DNA from: Candidatus Kappaea frigidicola | GTDB lineage: Bacteria; Omnitrophota; Gorgyraeia; JAGLLT01 | DNA length: 5,147 nucleotides | Direction of reading: 5' to 3' | NCBI GenBank assembly: GCA_030765555.1 | Contig: JAVCCI010000025.1 | Coordinates: 1 to 5,147, forward strand | In this document: positions 1-5,147 of the stretch, piece by piece | How the letters are laid out: every line of letters starts with the position of its first letter | How positions within the stretch are numbered: the first letter of the stretch is position 1 | Program-made: the position numbers and the translations under genes | The notes under the pieces: generated by a model | What the model was told of the DNA's origin: nothing | The model's input: the letters and a program-made list of their open reading frames with translations, nothing else | The model's database searches: none

Positions 1-857
1 GTTTCTAAAGCCTCTCTGGCTTTATACGAACTCCTAACATAAGGAGCACTAGCTACAAATTTAAAGCCTCTTTTGAGGGCTTCTTCTTTATACTCTTCAA
101 ATTTTTCCGGAGTTATAAAATCAACTACCGGATAATGATTCTTACTGGGATTAAGATATTGTCCCAGGGTTAAAAAATCACAATCAACCTCTCTTAGATC
201 ATCCAAAACTTTTAAAACTTCATTATCTGCTTCACCTAAGCCCAGCATCAAGCCTGATTTAGTAAATATTGAAGGGTCTTTTTCTTTTGTATACCTTAAT
301 ACTTCCAGTGATACTCTATAATTGGCTAAAGGCCTAACTTGATTATATAAAGCCGGAACTGTCTCGACATTATGATTAATAACATCTGGCTTGGCCTCAA
401 TTACTAAATCAAATAATTTCTTCTTACCTTGAAAATCAGGAATAAGGACTTCTATGCTTTCAGCTTGGGTATTTTCCTTTATTTCTTTTACAACTTTATT
501 GAAAATATCAGCACCTTGTAATTCCAAATCATCTCTGGTAACACTGGTAATAACTACATGTTTTAAGTTTAATCTTTTAACCGCCTGAGCAACTCTTAAA
601 GGTTCGTCTAAATCTACCTCTTTAGGTTCTCCCTTAGCCACCCCGCAGAAACGGCAATTGCGGGTGCAGACATCACCTAAAATCATAAAAGTTGCCTGCC
701 CATTAGAAAAACACTCTCCGATATTTGGACAAAGCGCTTTCTCACAAACCGTATTCAAGTTTAAGTCAGTTAAAAGTTCTTTAGTTTGATTTAAATCCTT
801 AAGATTTATCTTCTTGTTCAGCCAGGCAGGTTTCCTGGTTATCAAAGTACGATTCAT
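1..857 (-). CDS. lipA: Lipoyl synthase LipA (C-terminal end cut by window edge)
   Basis: Radical SAM enzyme that inserts two sulfurs into the octanoyl chain on lipoyl-domain proteins (GcvH, E2 subunits of 2-oxoacid dehydrogenases), the last step of lipoate assembly in the cytoplasm. My translation reads 285 codons without a break. The auxiliary 4Fe-4S cluster motif CxxxxCxxxxxC is at C38, C43 and C49 (CEKALCPNIGEC). The radical SAM motif CxxxCxxC is at C64, C68 and C71 (CTRNCRFC). TSVTRDDL follows, and the C-terminal RSSY motif, whose serine ligates the auxiliary cluster in known LipA, lies at about 275-278. Known LipA proteins are about 285-300 residues, so few codons are missing. The ATG at 857 opens the typical N-terminus MNRTLITRKPAWL and overlaps the stop of the upstream gene as ATGA. 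Only A-rich sequence precedes it, so start by translational coupling is likely. Its first 20 codons lie in a 68-bp repeat whose other copy is at 4887-4954. Confidence 0.96.
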   Translation of the reverse strand, partial: MNRTLITRKPAWLNKKINLKDLNQTKELLTDLNLNTVCEKALCPNIGECFSNGQATFMILGDVCTRNCRFCGVAKGEPKEVDLDEPLRVAQAVKRLNLKHVVITSVTRDDLELQGADIFNKVVKEIKENTQAESIEVLIPDFQGKKKLFDLVIEAKPDVINHNVETVPALYNQVRPLANYRVSLEVLRYTKEKDPSIFTKSGLMLGLGEADNEVLKVLDDLREVDCDFLTLGQYLNPSKNHYPVVDFITPEKFEEYKEEALKRGFKFVASAPYVRSSYKAREALE

Positions 858-865
858 TTTCTTTT
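798..865. repeat. 68-bp direct repeat, left copy (functional lipA start)
   Basis: Identical base for base to 4887-4954, offset 4,089. The match ends at both sides: 797 is c against t at 4886, and 866 is t against a at 4955. This copy supplies the start codon and first 20 codons of the complete lipA, plus the last codons and TGA stop of the gene at 854-1537. Confidence 0.95.
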
Positions 866-1537
866 TAAATTGACCTCTTTTAACTCACTAACTAAATTAT
901 TAATTGTTCCATGATGATGGTATTCAAGCCGCACAACACCGATATTGGGGCAAAACCACTCTATAGTCTTATCAGGTAATGTACTATACACTATTTTAAA
1001 ACAATTTTTAAAAGTACCTGCCGGGACAGTTATGTCTTCCATTCTCTCTACGTAGTATATATACATATTATCTTTCCTCTTTAAATCATCGGAATCGCCC
1101 CACTTCAGTCCAGCTTGCAAGGGAAATATATATTCAGGACATTTCTCTATAGAAACGTCCTTCTCGTTAGGTAAAAATATTTCTATTTGTTCTTCCTCAC
1201 AACTGTATACTTTTCCATCTTCATTATTTACCACGTAAAAAAATATCCTTGCTCCATTTAAAGTTTCTTCTTGCATTTTGGCTATCTTAAAATCGCCTCT
1301 GATTTCAGTAGATAGCACTTTTAAAGTGCGTAGCTGATTTATTCTTTTAACTTTGACATTCTCTCCATGAGATTTACTATATATTTCAAAATCTCCTTGC
1401 GGATCTTGCATTTCTATCTGATCTTGATATACCCAGTAATTACCTTCTTCTAAAGGAAAATAATCCGGCTTAACCCCTGCACATACGAGGGAAGAGGTGA
1501 AGATTAATATTAAAATTAATATAAGTATGGGTTTCAT
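854..1537 (-). CDS. Exported protein of unknown function with YFPLxxGNxW motif
   Basis: 227 residues. Residues 1-20 are a signal peptide: MK, a hydrophobic Leu/Ile run, then SSLVCA with a likely signal peptidase I cut after A20. A lipobox is not convincing because the residue at -3 from C19 is Ser. The mature part has DYFPLEEGNYWVY at about 25-37 and, near the C-terminus, VPAGTFKNCFKIVYS (171-185) followed by EWFCPNIGVVRLEY (193-206). I recognise this pairing of YFPLxxGNxWxY with VPAGTFxxC and a W-x-P-x-x-G-x-V strand from many secreted hypothetical proteins with no assigned function. Four cysteines in the mature part (113, 133, 179, 196) could form disulfides. The start lies 2 nt after the preceding stop; AAGGAG at 1555-1560 is 17 nt away, which is long for a ribosome site. 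The last codons, ending LKRK and TGA, run into the 68-bp repeat, so the native C-terminus may have been altered by the insertion junction. Confidence 0.85.
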   Translation of the reverse strand: MKPILILILILIFTSSLVCAGVKPDYFPLEEGNYWVYQDQIEMQDPQGDFEIYSKSHGENVKVKRINQLRTLKVLSTEIRGDFKIAKMQEETLNGARIFFYVVNNEDGKVYSCEEEQIEIFLPNEKDVSIEKCPEYIFPLQAGLKWGDSDDLKRKDNMYIYYVERMEDITVPAGTFKNCFKIVYSTLPDKTIEWFCPNIGVVRLEYHHHGTINNLVSELKEVNLKRK

Positions 1538-1539
1538 CT

Positions 1540-2160
1540 TTACTTATTACTCAGCTCCTTTCTTCTACAATAAAATCTTTTATATAGAGGAGTAGCTTTT
1601 ATTAACTCCCAAGCAAGCCATGCTTTCACAATTACTGCCAACATCAATATTCTTTGCTCTGAATAATGTAATAAATAATAACAAGTAGTTACTAAAAAAT
1701 CAAAAACCCATACTATCAAGCCTACATATAGACACCAACTTAAATTTTTTATAGCTCCTATACCTAGACCTAAGAATATTATACCAAAAATTATGTTTCC
1801 AAAACCAAAAGCAACAGAATCAGTTGCAATTCCCCACGCTCCAATAAGTATGTTTATTGCGGATATAAAAACTAAAATACCACCCCCTACTTTTAAATTC
1901 GTGGGCTTTTTTCTTTCTTTCAACTCTTCTTCTTGCAGATGATTTTTCTTTTTATTTTTCTTTATCTTTTTTTCACTTTCTTCTATTCTTTCTTTAATTC
2001 CAGGCCTTTCAAGAATGTTTCTCTTTTTACACTCCTTGACCAATAATTCATATGCCCCTGACGTGTACTCATCTTCGCCCTCTAGCATCCTTTTTATTAG
2101 TGCCTCATCAGGCATCTCTTCATATATCTTTTTAAATCTTAATCTTTCGTCGTTGTTCAT
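1540..2160 (-). CDS. Four-helix membrane protein with charged N-terminal domain
   Basis: About 206 residues from the ATG at 2160. An in-frame TTG at 2202 would add 14 residues but has no ribosome site, and the sequence before it looks like a gene remnant, so I prefer the ATG; its own upstream GGA is weak. From the ATG, residues 1-50 hold a helical motif (EEMPDEALIKRML ... YTSGAYELLVKECKKRNI). It resembles short cytoplasmic motifs of the 'sDEeLi ... YtpeAlela.eElkkRg' kind that I have seen in front of membrane domains in hypothetical proteins. About 55-88 is a Lys/Glu-rich, probably coiled linker. Four hydrophobic segments follow at about 92-111, 118-137, 142-163 and 171-188, and the C-terminus is basic. 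No catalytic motif is seen. The downstream gene starts 2 nt after its stop, so the two are very likely co-translated. Function unknown. Confidence 0.75.
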   Translation of the reverse strand: MNNDERLRFKKIYEEMPDEALIKRMLEGEDEYTSGAYELLVKECKKRNILERPGIKERIEESEKKIKKNKKKNHLQEEELKERKKPTNLKVGGGILVFISAINILIGAWGIATDSVAFGFGNIIFGIIFLGLGIGAIKNLSWCLYVGLIVWVFDFLVTTCYYLLHYSEQRILMLAVIVKAWLAWELIKATPLYKRFYCRRKELSNK

Positions 2161-2168
2161 TTTGTTTT

Positions 2169-2228
2169 TTATTCCAGGCCCCTTTTTGTCAATATTCCCC
2201 AAACAACAATTAATTGTTTATTATTCAT
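2169..2228 (-). pseudogene. Minicistron resembling the start of the 2750-3310 gene
   Basis: An ATG at 2228, 3 nt after the stop of the preceding gene, opens a 19-codon frame beginning MNNKQLIVVWGI and ending in TAA at 2171-2169, 8 nt before the ATG of the next gene. Its first eight codons match MNKKQLIV of the membrane protein at 2750-3310 with one amino-acid change, and most bases of the first 33 nt agree. I infer the 5' stub of a lost paralogue. It could also serve as a short leader that couples translation across the junction. Confidence 0.4.
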
Positions 2229-2231
2229 TTT

Positions 2232-2753
2232 TCACTCTTTAGGTTGTTCCTCGCAGAATGGCTCATATTTCTTTTTTGTCGTATAAATATCCCACAGATA
2301 GTATTCTCCACGTAGTAATTTGTAAGTTACAACAATATAACGATGCGGAGCACTATGGCCTTCATACGTTTCTTTAGTAACTCCACCCTCGCCTGCCATT
2401 CTAAAATCCCACAAACCACTCCAAATAATTATTTCTTTTTTACCGTCATTATCTACATCTTCAATTTTATAATTTGATTGAATCCCGAATTCTCCTTTTA
2501 AGGTAGCTATTAGCTTGCCATCTTTGTAAATTTCAATCGTGAGAGGTTTATCAGAAACTCCTCCGCCGTATATAACCTTTATCAATTCCTCTTTACCATC
2601 ATTATCTATATCTATTTTATATTCGTGAAGAGTAGGATTCCCCAATATTTCACCATCGCCATCCAAGTTTTTTGTTGAGATATAATCCTGCGTAGCACAG
2701 GCGAGGGGAGAAATAAGGAGCAATGCCAGAATTGGTAGAAGTAATATTTTCAC
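2232..2753 (-). CDS. Exported protein with two DxDxDG calcium-loop-like repeats
   Basis: 173 residues. Residues 1-20 form a signal peptide ending LACA, fitting signal peptidase I; C19 lacks a good lipobox because Pro is at -3. Two loops fit the calcium pattern D-x-D-x-D-G-x-x-E: D48, D50, D52, E56 (DIDNDGKEE) and D99, D101, D103, E107 (DVDNDGKKE). Each is followed by a hydrophobic beta strand (LIKVIYGG, IIIWSGL). A shorter LDGDG lies at 30-34. This arrangement is typical of FG-GAP/VCBS-like repeats, which form beta-propeller blades in larger proteins; two loops are too few for a full propeller, so this is a small extracytoplasmic domain of unknown role. The ATG at 2753 overlaps the preceding stop as ATGA, so its translation is probably coupled to the membrane protein upstream. 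Confidence 0.85.
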   Translation of the reverse strand: MKILLLPILALLLISPLACATQDYISTKNLDGDGEILGNPTLHEYKIDIDNDGKEELIKVIYGGGVSDKPLTIEIYKDGKLIATLKGEFGIQSNYKIEDVDNDGKKEIIIWSGLWDFRMAGEGGVTKETYEGHSAPHRYIVVTYKLLRGEYYLWDIYTTKKKYEPFCEEQPKE

Positions 2754-3310
2754 TTTTTTAATCTCTCTTCTATATAATCCATATATTTTTTCTTTTGTTC
2801 TTCTACGATTTCTCTTGGTATTTTGGATATTATCGCTTTGCTCTCAACGCTCTCAAAATACTCATAGTTGATTATAGCTTTAATTACATCTTTGAGAGTT
2901 TTGCTATTGTCATTTATCAAATAACCATAAGTTTTTTCCGCTTCCGCTTCCTCTTTAAAAGACAAAGCAATTCTTGTTACAACTAAATGGTTTAATATTT
3001 CTTGTTCTGACATCTCACCTTTCAATTTATTATATATATTGATTAGTGTATTAACTACACCTTTATATCCAAAAGAAGGAAACAATTTCAACATAACTAA
3101 TTTGAAAAAACCCATACTAGCACGAAACATACCCATCTTTAACATTACTATTAAATACATAAAGAATATTACTATATAAATAAAACGTTGCTTAATTAAA
3201 TCTGCATCGTTTAATTGAGAATAAAAATAAGATAATATAAAATATCCTAAACCAACTAAAAATAATACTATTCCAATTGCCCAAGTAACTATTAATTGTT
3301 TTTTATTCAT
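2750..3310 (-). CDS. Two-helix membrane protein of unknown function (MNKKQLIV start)
   Basis: 186 residues. Two hydrophobic helices lie at about 7-27 and 42-60, followed by a third weaker stretch near 65-80 and then a hydrophilic, helical C-terminal half of about 105 residues rich in Lys and Glu. No enzymatic motif is seen. The N-terminus MNKKQLIVTWAIGIVLF is a type I recall from small membrane proteins in candidate-phylum genomes (recollection, not checked). The ATG at 3310 has a GGA about 9 nt upstream. It starts 15 nt after the stop of the gene at 3326-4123 and ends overlapping the start of the exported protein by 4 nt, so these are one transcription unit. A degraded copy of its first codons lies at 2169-2228. 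Confidence 0.8.
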   Translation of the reverse strand: MNKKQLIVTWAIGIVLFLVGLGYFILSYFYSQLNDADLIKQRFIYIVIFFMYLIVMLKMGMFRASMGFFKLVMLKLFPSFGYKGVVNTLINIYNKLKGEMSEQEILNHLVVTRIALSFKEEAEAEKTYGYLINDNSKTLKDVIKAIINYEYFESVESKAIISKIPREIVEEQKKKYMDYIEERLKK

Positions 3311-3325
3311 TGGTTTTTTCCAATT

Positions 3326-4123
3326 TTAAAATGGATCCAGTTGTTTATATTCCATAAGATGATCCTTTATATACTTCTTAACTTCTCTATTCTGAATTTT
3401 CATAAAATCTTTTGTTTTTGTTCTCATTTCTGAATCATATTCTTTAATATTTCTTATCCATTCTTCAAAACCATCTTCTTCATTCAGCTTCGTCATTTTT
3501 TCAAATCTGGATATAATTTCACCGGATTCAAGCGATAGTTTCAATTTTTCCGCATAATTCCTTGCATTAGAGTCGGTATAATAATCTACGACAGTCCATT
3601 TAGGAGTTGGTTGTTTATGCTCACTCATAAAAAGTTTACCTATGCTTCTATCCCAAAGCGTTGGCTTACCAATAGGTGATACCTCTACAGTATAAGCATA
3701 TATTTCTTCTGTAATGTGGGGGTCAATAAAAGCATAAGTTAAAATAAGGTTACCGTAGTTACCAATTCTCTCTGCTCTGTATAATTGTAAGTTATAACGC
3801 CAAGCCAATTGTCCTATTTCGTCTCTAATCCATTCTGGTTCTATTGGTTGTATGTCTAATGACTTTATTTTATCTTTAAGGTTTTTACTTCTTGTCCAAT
3901 CTATCATGCCGTTTTTCTTTCCAAGCATAGTGTTAACAGCGTAAATTTTTCCTAAGTATAAAGGTCTTTCATATTTCAATCTCACTAAGGTATCAATATA
4001 GAATATAAGTAGTAATATGCCAATGATAATGCACAATATTTTTTTCAAATCATAAAACTGCCAAAAGTAATTCATTTGTTCCTTTCCTAAATCATCAACG
4101 GATTTCCACCATAAAGGATACAT
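3326..4123 (-). CDS. Single-pass membrane-anchored protein of unknown function
   Basis: 265 residues with one hydrophobic helix at about 28-46 (KILCIIIGILLLIFYI), then about 215 mostly polar residues with many aromatic and charged positions. I recognise no domain. Residues 125-155 alternate hydrophobic and polar (NLILTYAFID, EIYAYTVEVSP), suggesting beta strands, and the last 60 residues look helical. Two starts are possible. The ATG at 4123 has AAGAG 7 nt upstream; the ATG at 4075 (residue 17, MNYFWQF) has an AGGAAAGGA stretch just before it and would give 249 residues with the helix nearer the N-terminus. I give the longer form. It is the first gene after the transposase unit, 38 nt downstream of its stop, and probably heads the envelope-protein group. 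I see no clear promoter in that gap. Confidence 0.78.
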   Translation of the reverse strand: MYPLWWKSVDDLGKEQMNYFWQFYDLKKILCIIIGILLLIFYIDTLVRLKYERPLYLGKIYAVNTMLGKKNGMIDWTRSKNLKDKIKSLDIQPIEPEWIRDEIGQLAWRYNLQLYRAERIGNYGNLILTYAFIDPHITEEIYAYTVEVSPIGKPTLWDRSIGKLFMSEHKQPTPKWTVVDYYTDSNARNYAEKLKLSLESGEIISRFEKMTKLNEEDGFEEWIRNIKEYDSEMRTKTKDFMKIQNREVKKYIKDHLMEYKQLDPF

Positions 4124-4145
4124 TTTTTATCTCTTAATTAAAGTA

Positions 4146-4169
4146 AAGAAAAGGGGACAGGCTACTTTT
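4146..4169. repeat. Left inverted repeat of the RAYT unit (REP-like)
   Basis: The core gggacaggctactttt (4154-4169) is the exact reverse complement of 4866-4881. The match extends outward to 24 nt with one mismatch (4153 against 4882). The site is itself an imperfect palindrome: gaaaag (4148-4153) and cttttc (4165-4170) can pair around an 11-nt loop. The transposase stop codon TAG (4164-4162) lies inside it. Confidence 0.85.
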
Positions 4170-4886
4170 CCTTTTCTCCCGCCTTCTTCCTCGGTCTTCC
4201 CCTTGGTCTAAGCGTAGATTCCAATCCAAGTTTCTTGCTTAATTGTATCTGCCACACTGATCTTCCATAGGGACTCTGTCGTTTAATGCTCTCTCGCAAC
4301 CTTTCCAATTCTCTTTCTGTTAAAGGCTCATCTACATATTCTTGCCAGTCTTGAGGTAACTCTATGGGAACTTTATTAATTAATAAGCGAGAATCTTTAC
4401 CAATTGCCTCTCTATGCGATGACCACATCCAATCCTTTGCCGAACTAACCAACCCTGCTCTTACAGGATTCCTTTCTACATATCTTAGAACTGTCAATAA
4501 ATGACTATCTTCTTGGATAACAAAACTTTTAAAACGTCCCTGCCATATATGGCCATTACTTTTATAGTGTCGATGATAACGCCGAACATGACTTGTCATC
4601 AGCCATTGCATCCATTTGCTTAAGTGTTCACCTTGAATAGGCATCACAACTATATGAAAATGGTTCGGCATTAAAGAATACGCAAAAATTTCTATCTTAT
4701 ATCGATCCTTGGCCTCTTTCATTAAACTAACAAAGGATTTATAATCTTGATTCTTGTGAAAAACTTCCTGCTTGCCGTTCCCGCGATTAAGCACATGGTA
4801 AATAAAACCATCACTTAAACCCCTTGCAATTCTCGGCATTGCTTAATTCCTATTCCTTTTCTTTAAAAAGTAGCCTGTCCCTTTTT
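4148..4886 (-). mobile_element. RAYT (IS200-like) transposase unit with REP-type palindromic ends
   Basis: A single transposase gene bounded on both sides by inverted copies of a short palindrome with core gggacaggctactttt. This matches the known arrangement of REP-associated tyrosine transposases, in which the palindromes serve as single-stranded hairpin substrates. The unit is about 740 bp. Its outer right edge at 4886 abuts the 68-bp direct repeat without a gap. Confidence 0.8.
4162..4839 (-). CDS. REP-associated tyrosine transposase (RAYT), Y1 HUH family
   Basis: 225 residues, the usual size for this family. The HUH metal-binding motif is H60-F61-H62 in YSLMPNHFHIVV (54-65). The probable catalytic tyrosine is Y120 in LRYVERNPVRAGLV. 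The conserved GHIWQGRFKS is at 96-105. The N-terminus MPRIARGLSDGFIYHVLNRG is typical, and so is the C-terminal tail with LGLESTLRPRGRPRKK, which contains an AT-hook-like RGRP. All expected residues are present and the frame is unbroken, so the enzyme looks active. Such proteins cut and join single-stranded DNA at REP-like hairpins; many are domesticated, single-copy genes that do not move as classic insertion sequences. The ATG at 4839 has AGGA 8 nt upstream. It is co-directional with the envelope genes that follow. Confidence 0.93.
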   Translation of the reverse strand: MPRIARGLSDGFIYHVLNRGNGKQEVFHKNQDYKSFVSLMKEAKDRYKIEIFAYSLMPNHFHIVVMPIQGEHLSKWMQWLMTSHVRRYHRHYKSNGHIWQGRFKSFVIQEDSHLLTVLRYVERNPVRAGLVSSAKDWMWSSHREAIGKDSRLLINKVPIELPQDWQEYVDEPLTERELERLRESIKRQSPYGRSVWQIQLSKKLGLESTLRPRGRPRKKAGEKEK

Positions 4887-4946
4887 CTTAAGATTTATCT
4901 TCTTGTTCAGCCAGGCAGGTTTCCTGGTTATCAAAGTACGATTCAT
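4863..4946 (-). pseudogene. Truncated duplicate of the lipA 5' end
   Basis: The right copy of the 68-bp repeat carries the lipA ATG (4946-4944) and its first 20 codons. The frame then runs into the transposase palindrome, adds KKGQATF, and stops at TAA (4865-4863). It makes a 27-residue product at most and lacks every cluster motif. Since lipA translation in the ancestral locus started here, it may still be translated as a short leader ending 23 nt before the transposase start. Confidence 0.6.
4866..4889. repeat. Right inverted repeat of the RAYT unit (REP-like)
   Basis: Reverse complement of 4146-4169 with one mismatch over 24 nt. As a palindrome it is cleaner than the left copy: aaaaag (4865-4870) pairs with cttttt (4881-4886) around a 10-nt loop. 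The last three bases (4887-4889) are shared with the start of the 68-bp direct repeat. Confidence 0.85.
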
Positions 4947-4954
4947 TTTCTTTT
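4887..4954. repeat. 68-bp direct repeat, right copy (end of gene X)
   Basis: Identical to 798-865. This copy holds the last codons and TAA stop of gene X, overlapped in another frame by the orphaned lipA start. It begins exactly where the transposase palindrome ends (4886). Confidence 0.95.
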
Positions 4955-5147
4955 AATGTTTTCCCTTGTAATTTTAAATTCCAGTCAAGATTGTCATATT
5001 TATCAGTTTTCAAGGTCACGACTAGTGCTTTTTCAGCCTCAGTTAAGCTTGAAAGCTTCAAATCAACCTTAAAGACCTCTTTAAACGATTCTATTAGGAT
5101 ATGTTCTAGCTCGTAAAAAGTCAATGGTTTTTTAAGTAGGCTTTCCA
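4888..5147 (-). CDS. Small protein of unknown function, formerly overlapping lipA (5' partial)
   Basis: The frame is open to the window edge. In-frame TTG at 5124 would give 78 residues but has no good ribosome site. Upstream codons read ESLLKKP and the edge codon is NTG, so a true start at or beyond the edge is likely. There is no internal Met. The sequence looks like a compact small domain: a helix (FYELEHILIESFKEVF), then alternating strand-like segments (LVVTLKT, NLDWNLKLQ). No family is recognised. The last 19 or so residues (ESYFDNQETC...EDKS) are encoded by the same bases as the lipA start in another frame, so their composition is partly dictated by LipA. The ancestral overlap of 59 nt suggests X and lipA were translationally coupled, but a role in lipoate metabolism is only guilt by association. 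Confidence 0.65.
   Translation of the reverse strand, partial: ESLLKKPLTFYELEHILIESFKEVFKVDLKLSSLTEAEKALVVTLKTDKYDNLDWNLKLQGKTLKENESYFDNQETCLAEQEDKS

Larger units (their letters stand above)
866..4886. other. Inserted segment between lipA and its former upstream neighbour
   Basis: These 4,021 bp lie between two perfect copies of a 68-bp sequence. Removing the segment with one repeat copy restores gene X running directly into lipA with a 59-nt overlap, which is the simplest ancestral layout. The segment carries a RAYT transposase at its right end and five co-directional envelope-protein genes. Its right end coincides with the outer edge of the transposase palindrome; its left end lies inside the last codons of the gene at 854-1537. 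No integrase or resolvase is present. How it entered is inference: integration with a long target duplication, recombination at a site in lipA, or an assembly loop through the repeat are all possible. Confidence 0.7.

Noticed and set aside
1020..1030. A gggacag match that could be another REP-like copy
   Set aside because: Only 7 bases agree with the palindrome core, there is no aaaag/ctttt stem, and it lies inside a coding frame; chance.
2161..2202. TTG start at 2202 extending the four-helix membrane protein by 14 residues
   Set aside because: No ribosome site precedes it and the added stretch overlaps a remnant in another frame; the ATG at 2160 begins directly at the recognisable helical motif.
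2015..2242. Plus-strand open frame of 75 codons (Ser/Leu/Phe rich)
   Set aside because: Lies antisense to the four-helix membrane protein gene; its composition is the mirror of a Lys/Glu-rich AT-rich gene, and it has no ribosome site.
2795..2986. Plus-strand open frame of 63 codons
   Set aside because: Antisense to the C-terminal half of the two-helix membrane protein; no domain or start signal.
4148..4170. Left palindrome as a rho-independent terminator after the transposase
   Set aside because: The 6-bp A/T-rich stem with an 11-nt loop is too weak, and the tract after it is mixed C/T rather than a clear U run; better explained as a REP-like transposase site.
866..4886. The insert as a classical integrative element or phage
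   Set aside because: No integrase, resolvase, replication, packaging or structural gene is present; the only mobility gene is the RAYT.
4824..5072. Plus-strand open frame of 82 codons
   Set aside because: Crosses the transposase start, the palindrome, the repeat and gene X on the opposite strand; a shadow frame.

Overview
AT-rich bacterial DNA. Every gene I can support is on the minus strand, so transcription runs from the right edge to the left edge. The backbone is a lipoyl synthase gene (lipA, 1-857, missing only its last few codons) and, at the right edge, a small gene X (4888-5147) that I cannot identify. These two genes once lay next to each other and overlapped by 59 nt. The lineage cannot be fixed from this window. 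A REP-associated tyrosine transposase (RAYT) with GGGACAGGC-type palindromic ends, and a small membrane protein starting MNKKQLIV, remind me of candidate-phylum bacteria such as Omnitrophota; that is recollection, with low confidence.

The main event is an insertion. A perfect 68-bp direct repeat (798-865 and 4887-4954) flanks 4,021 bp of other sequence (866-4886). The repeat is exactly the stretch where X and lipA overlap: it holds the start of lipA (start codon plus 19 codons) and the last codons and stop of X. The duplication therefore leaves both genes intact on either side of the insert. The right-hand copy also carries a dead-end lipA start of 27 codons.

In order of transcription the insert holds a RAYT transposase bounded by inverted REP-like palindromes (4148-4886), then five unidentified genes for envelope proteins. 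These are a single-pass anchored protein (3326-4123), a two-helix membrane protein (2750-3310), an exported protein with two calcium-loop-like repeats (2232-2753), a four-helix membrane protein with a charged cytoplasmic domain (1540-2160) and an exported protein with a YFPLxxGNxW motif (854-1537). The cassette genes are tightly packed, with two ATGA overlaps. The last gene takes its stop codon from the repeat and overlaps the lipA start by 4 nt. The cassette has become the upstream part of the lipA operon, and lipA expression probably now depends on reading through it. No tRNA, rRNA, CRISPR array, riboswitch or convincing terminator was seen, and no gene-free stretch exceeds 300 bases.
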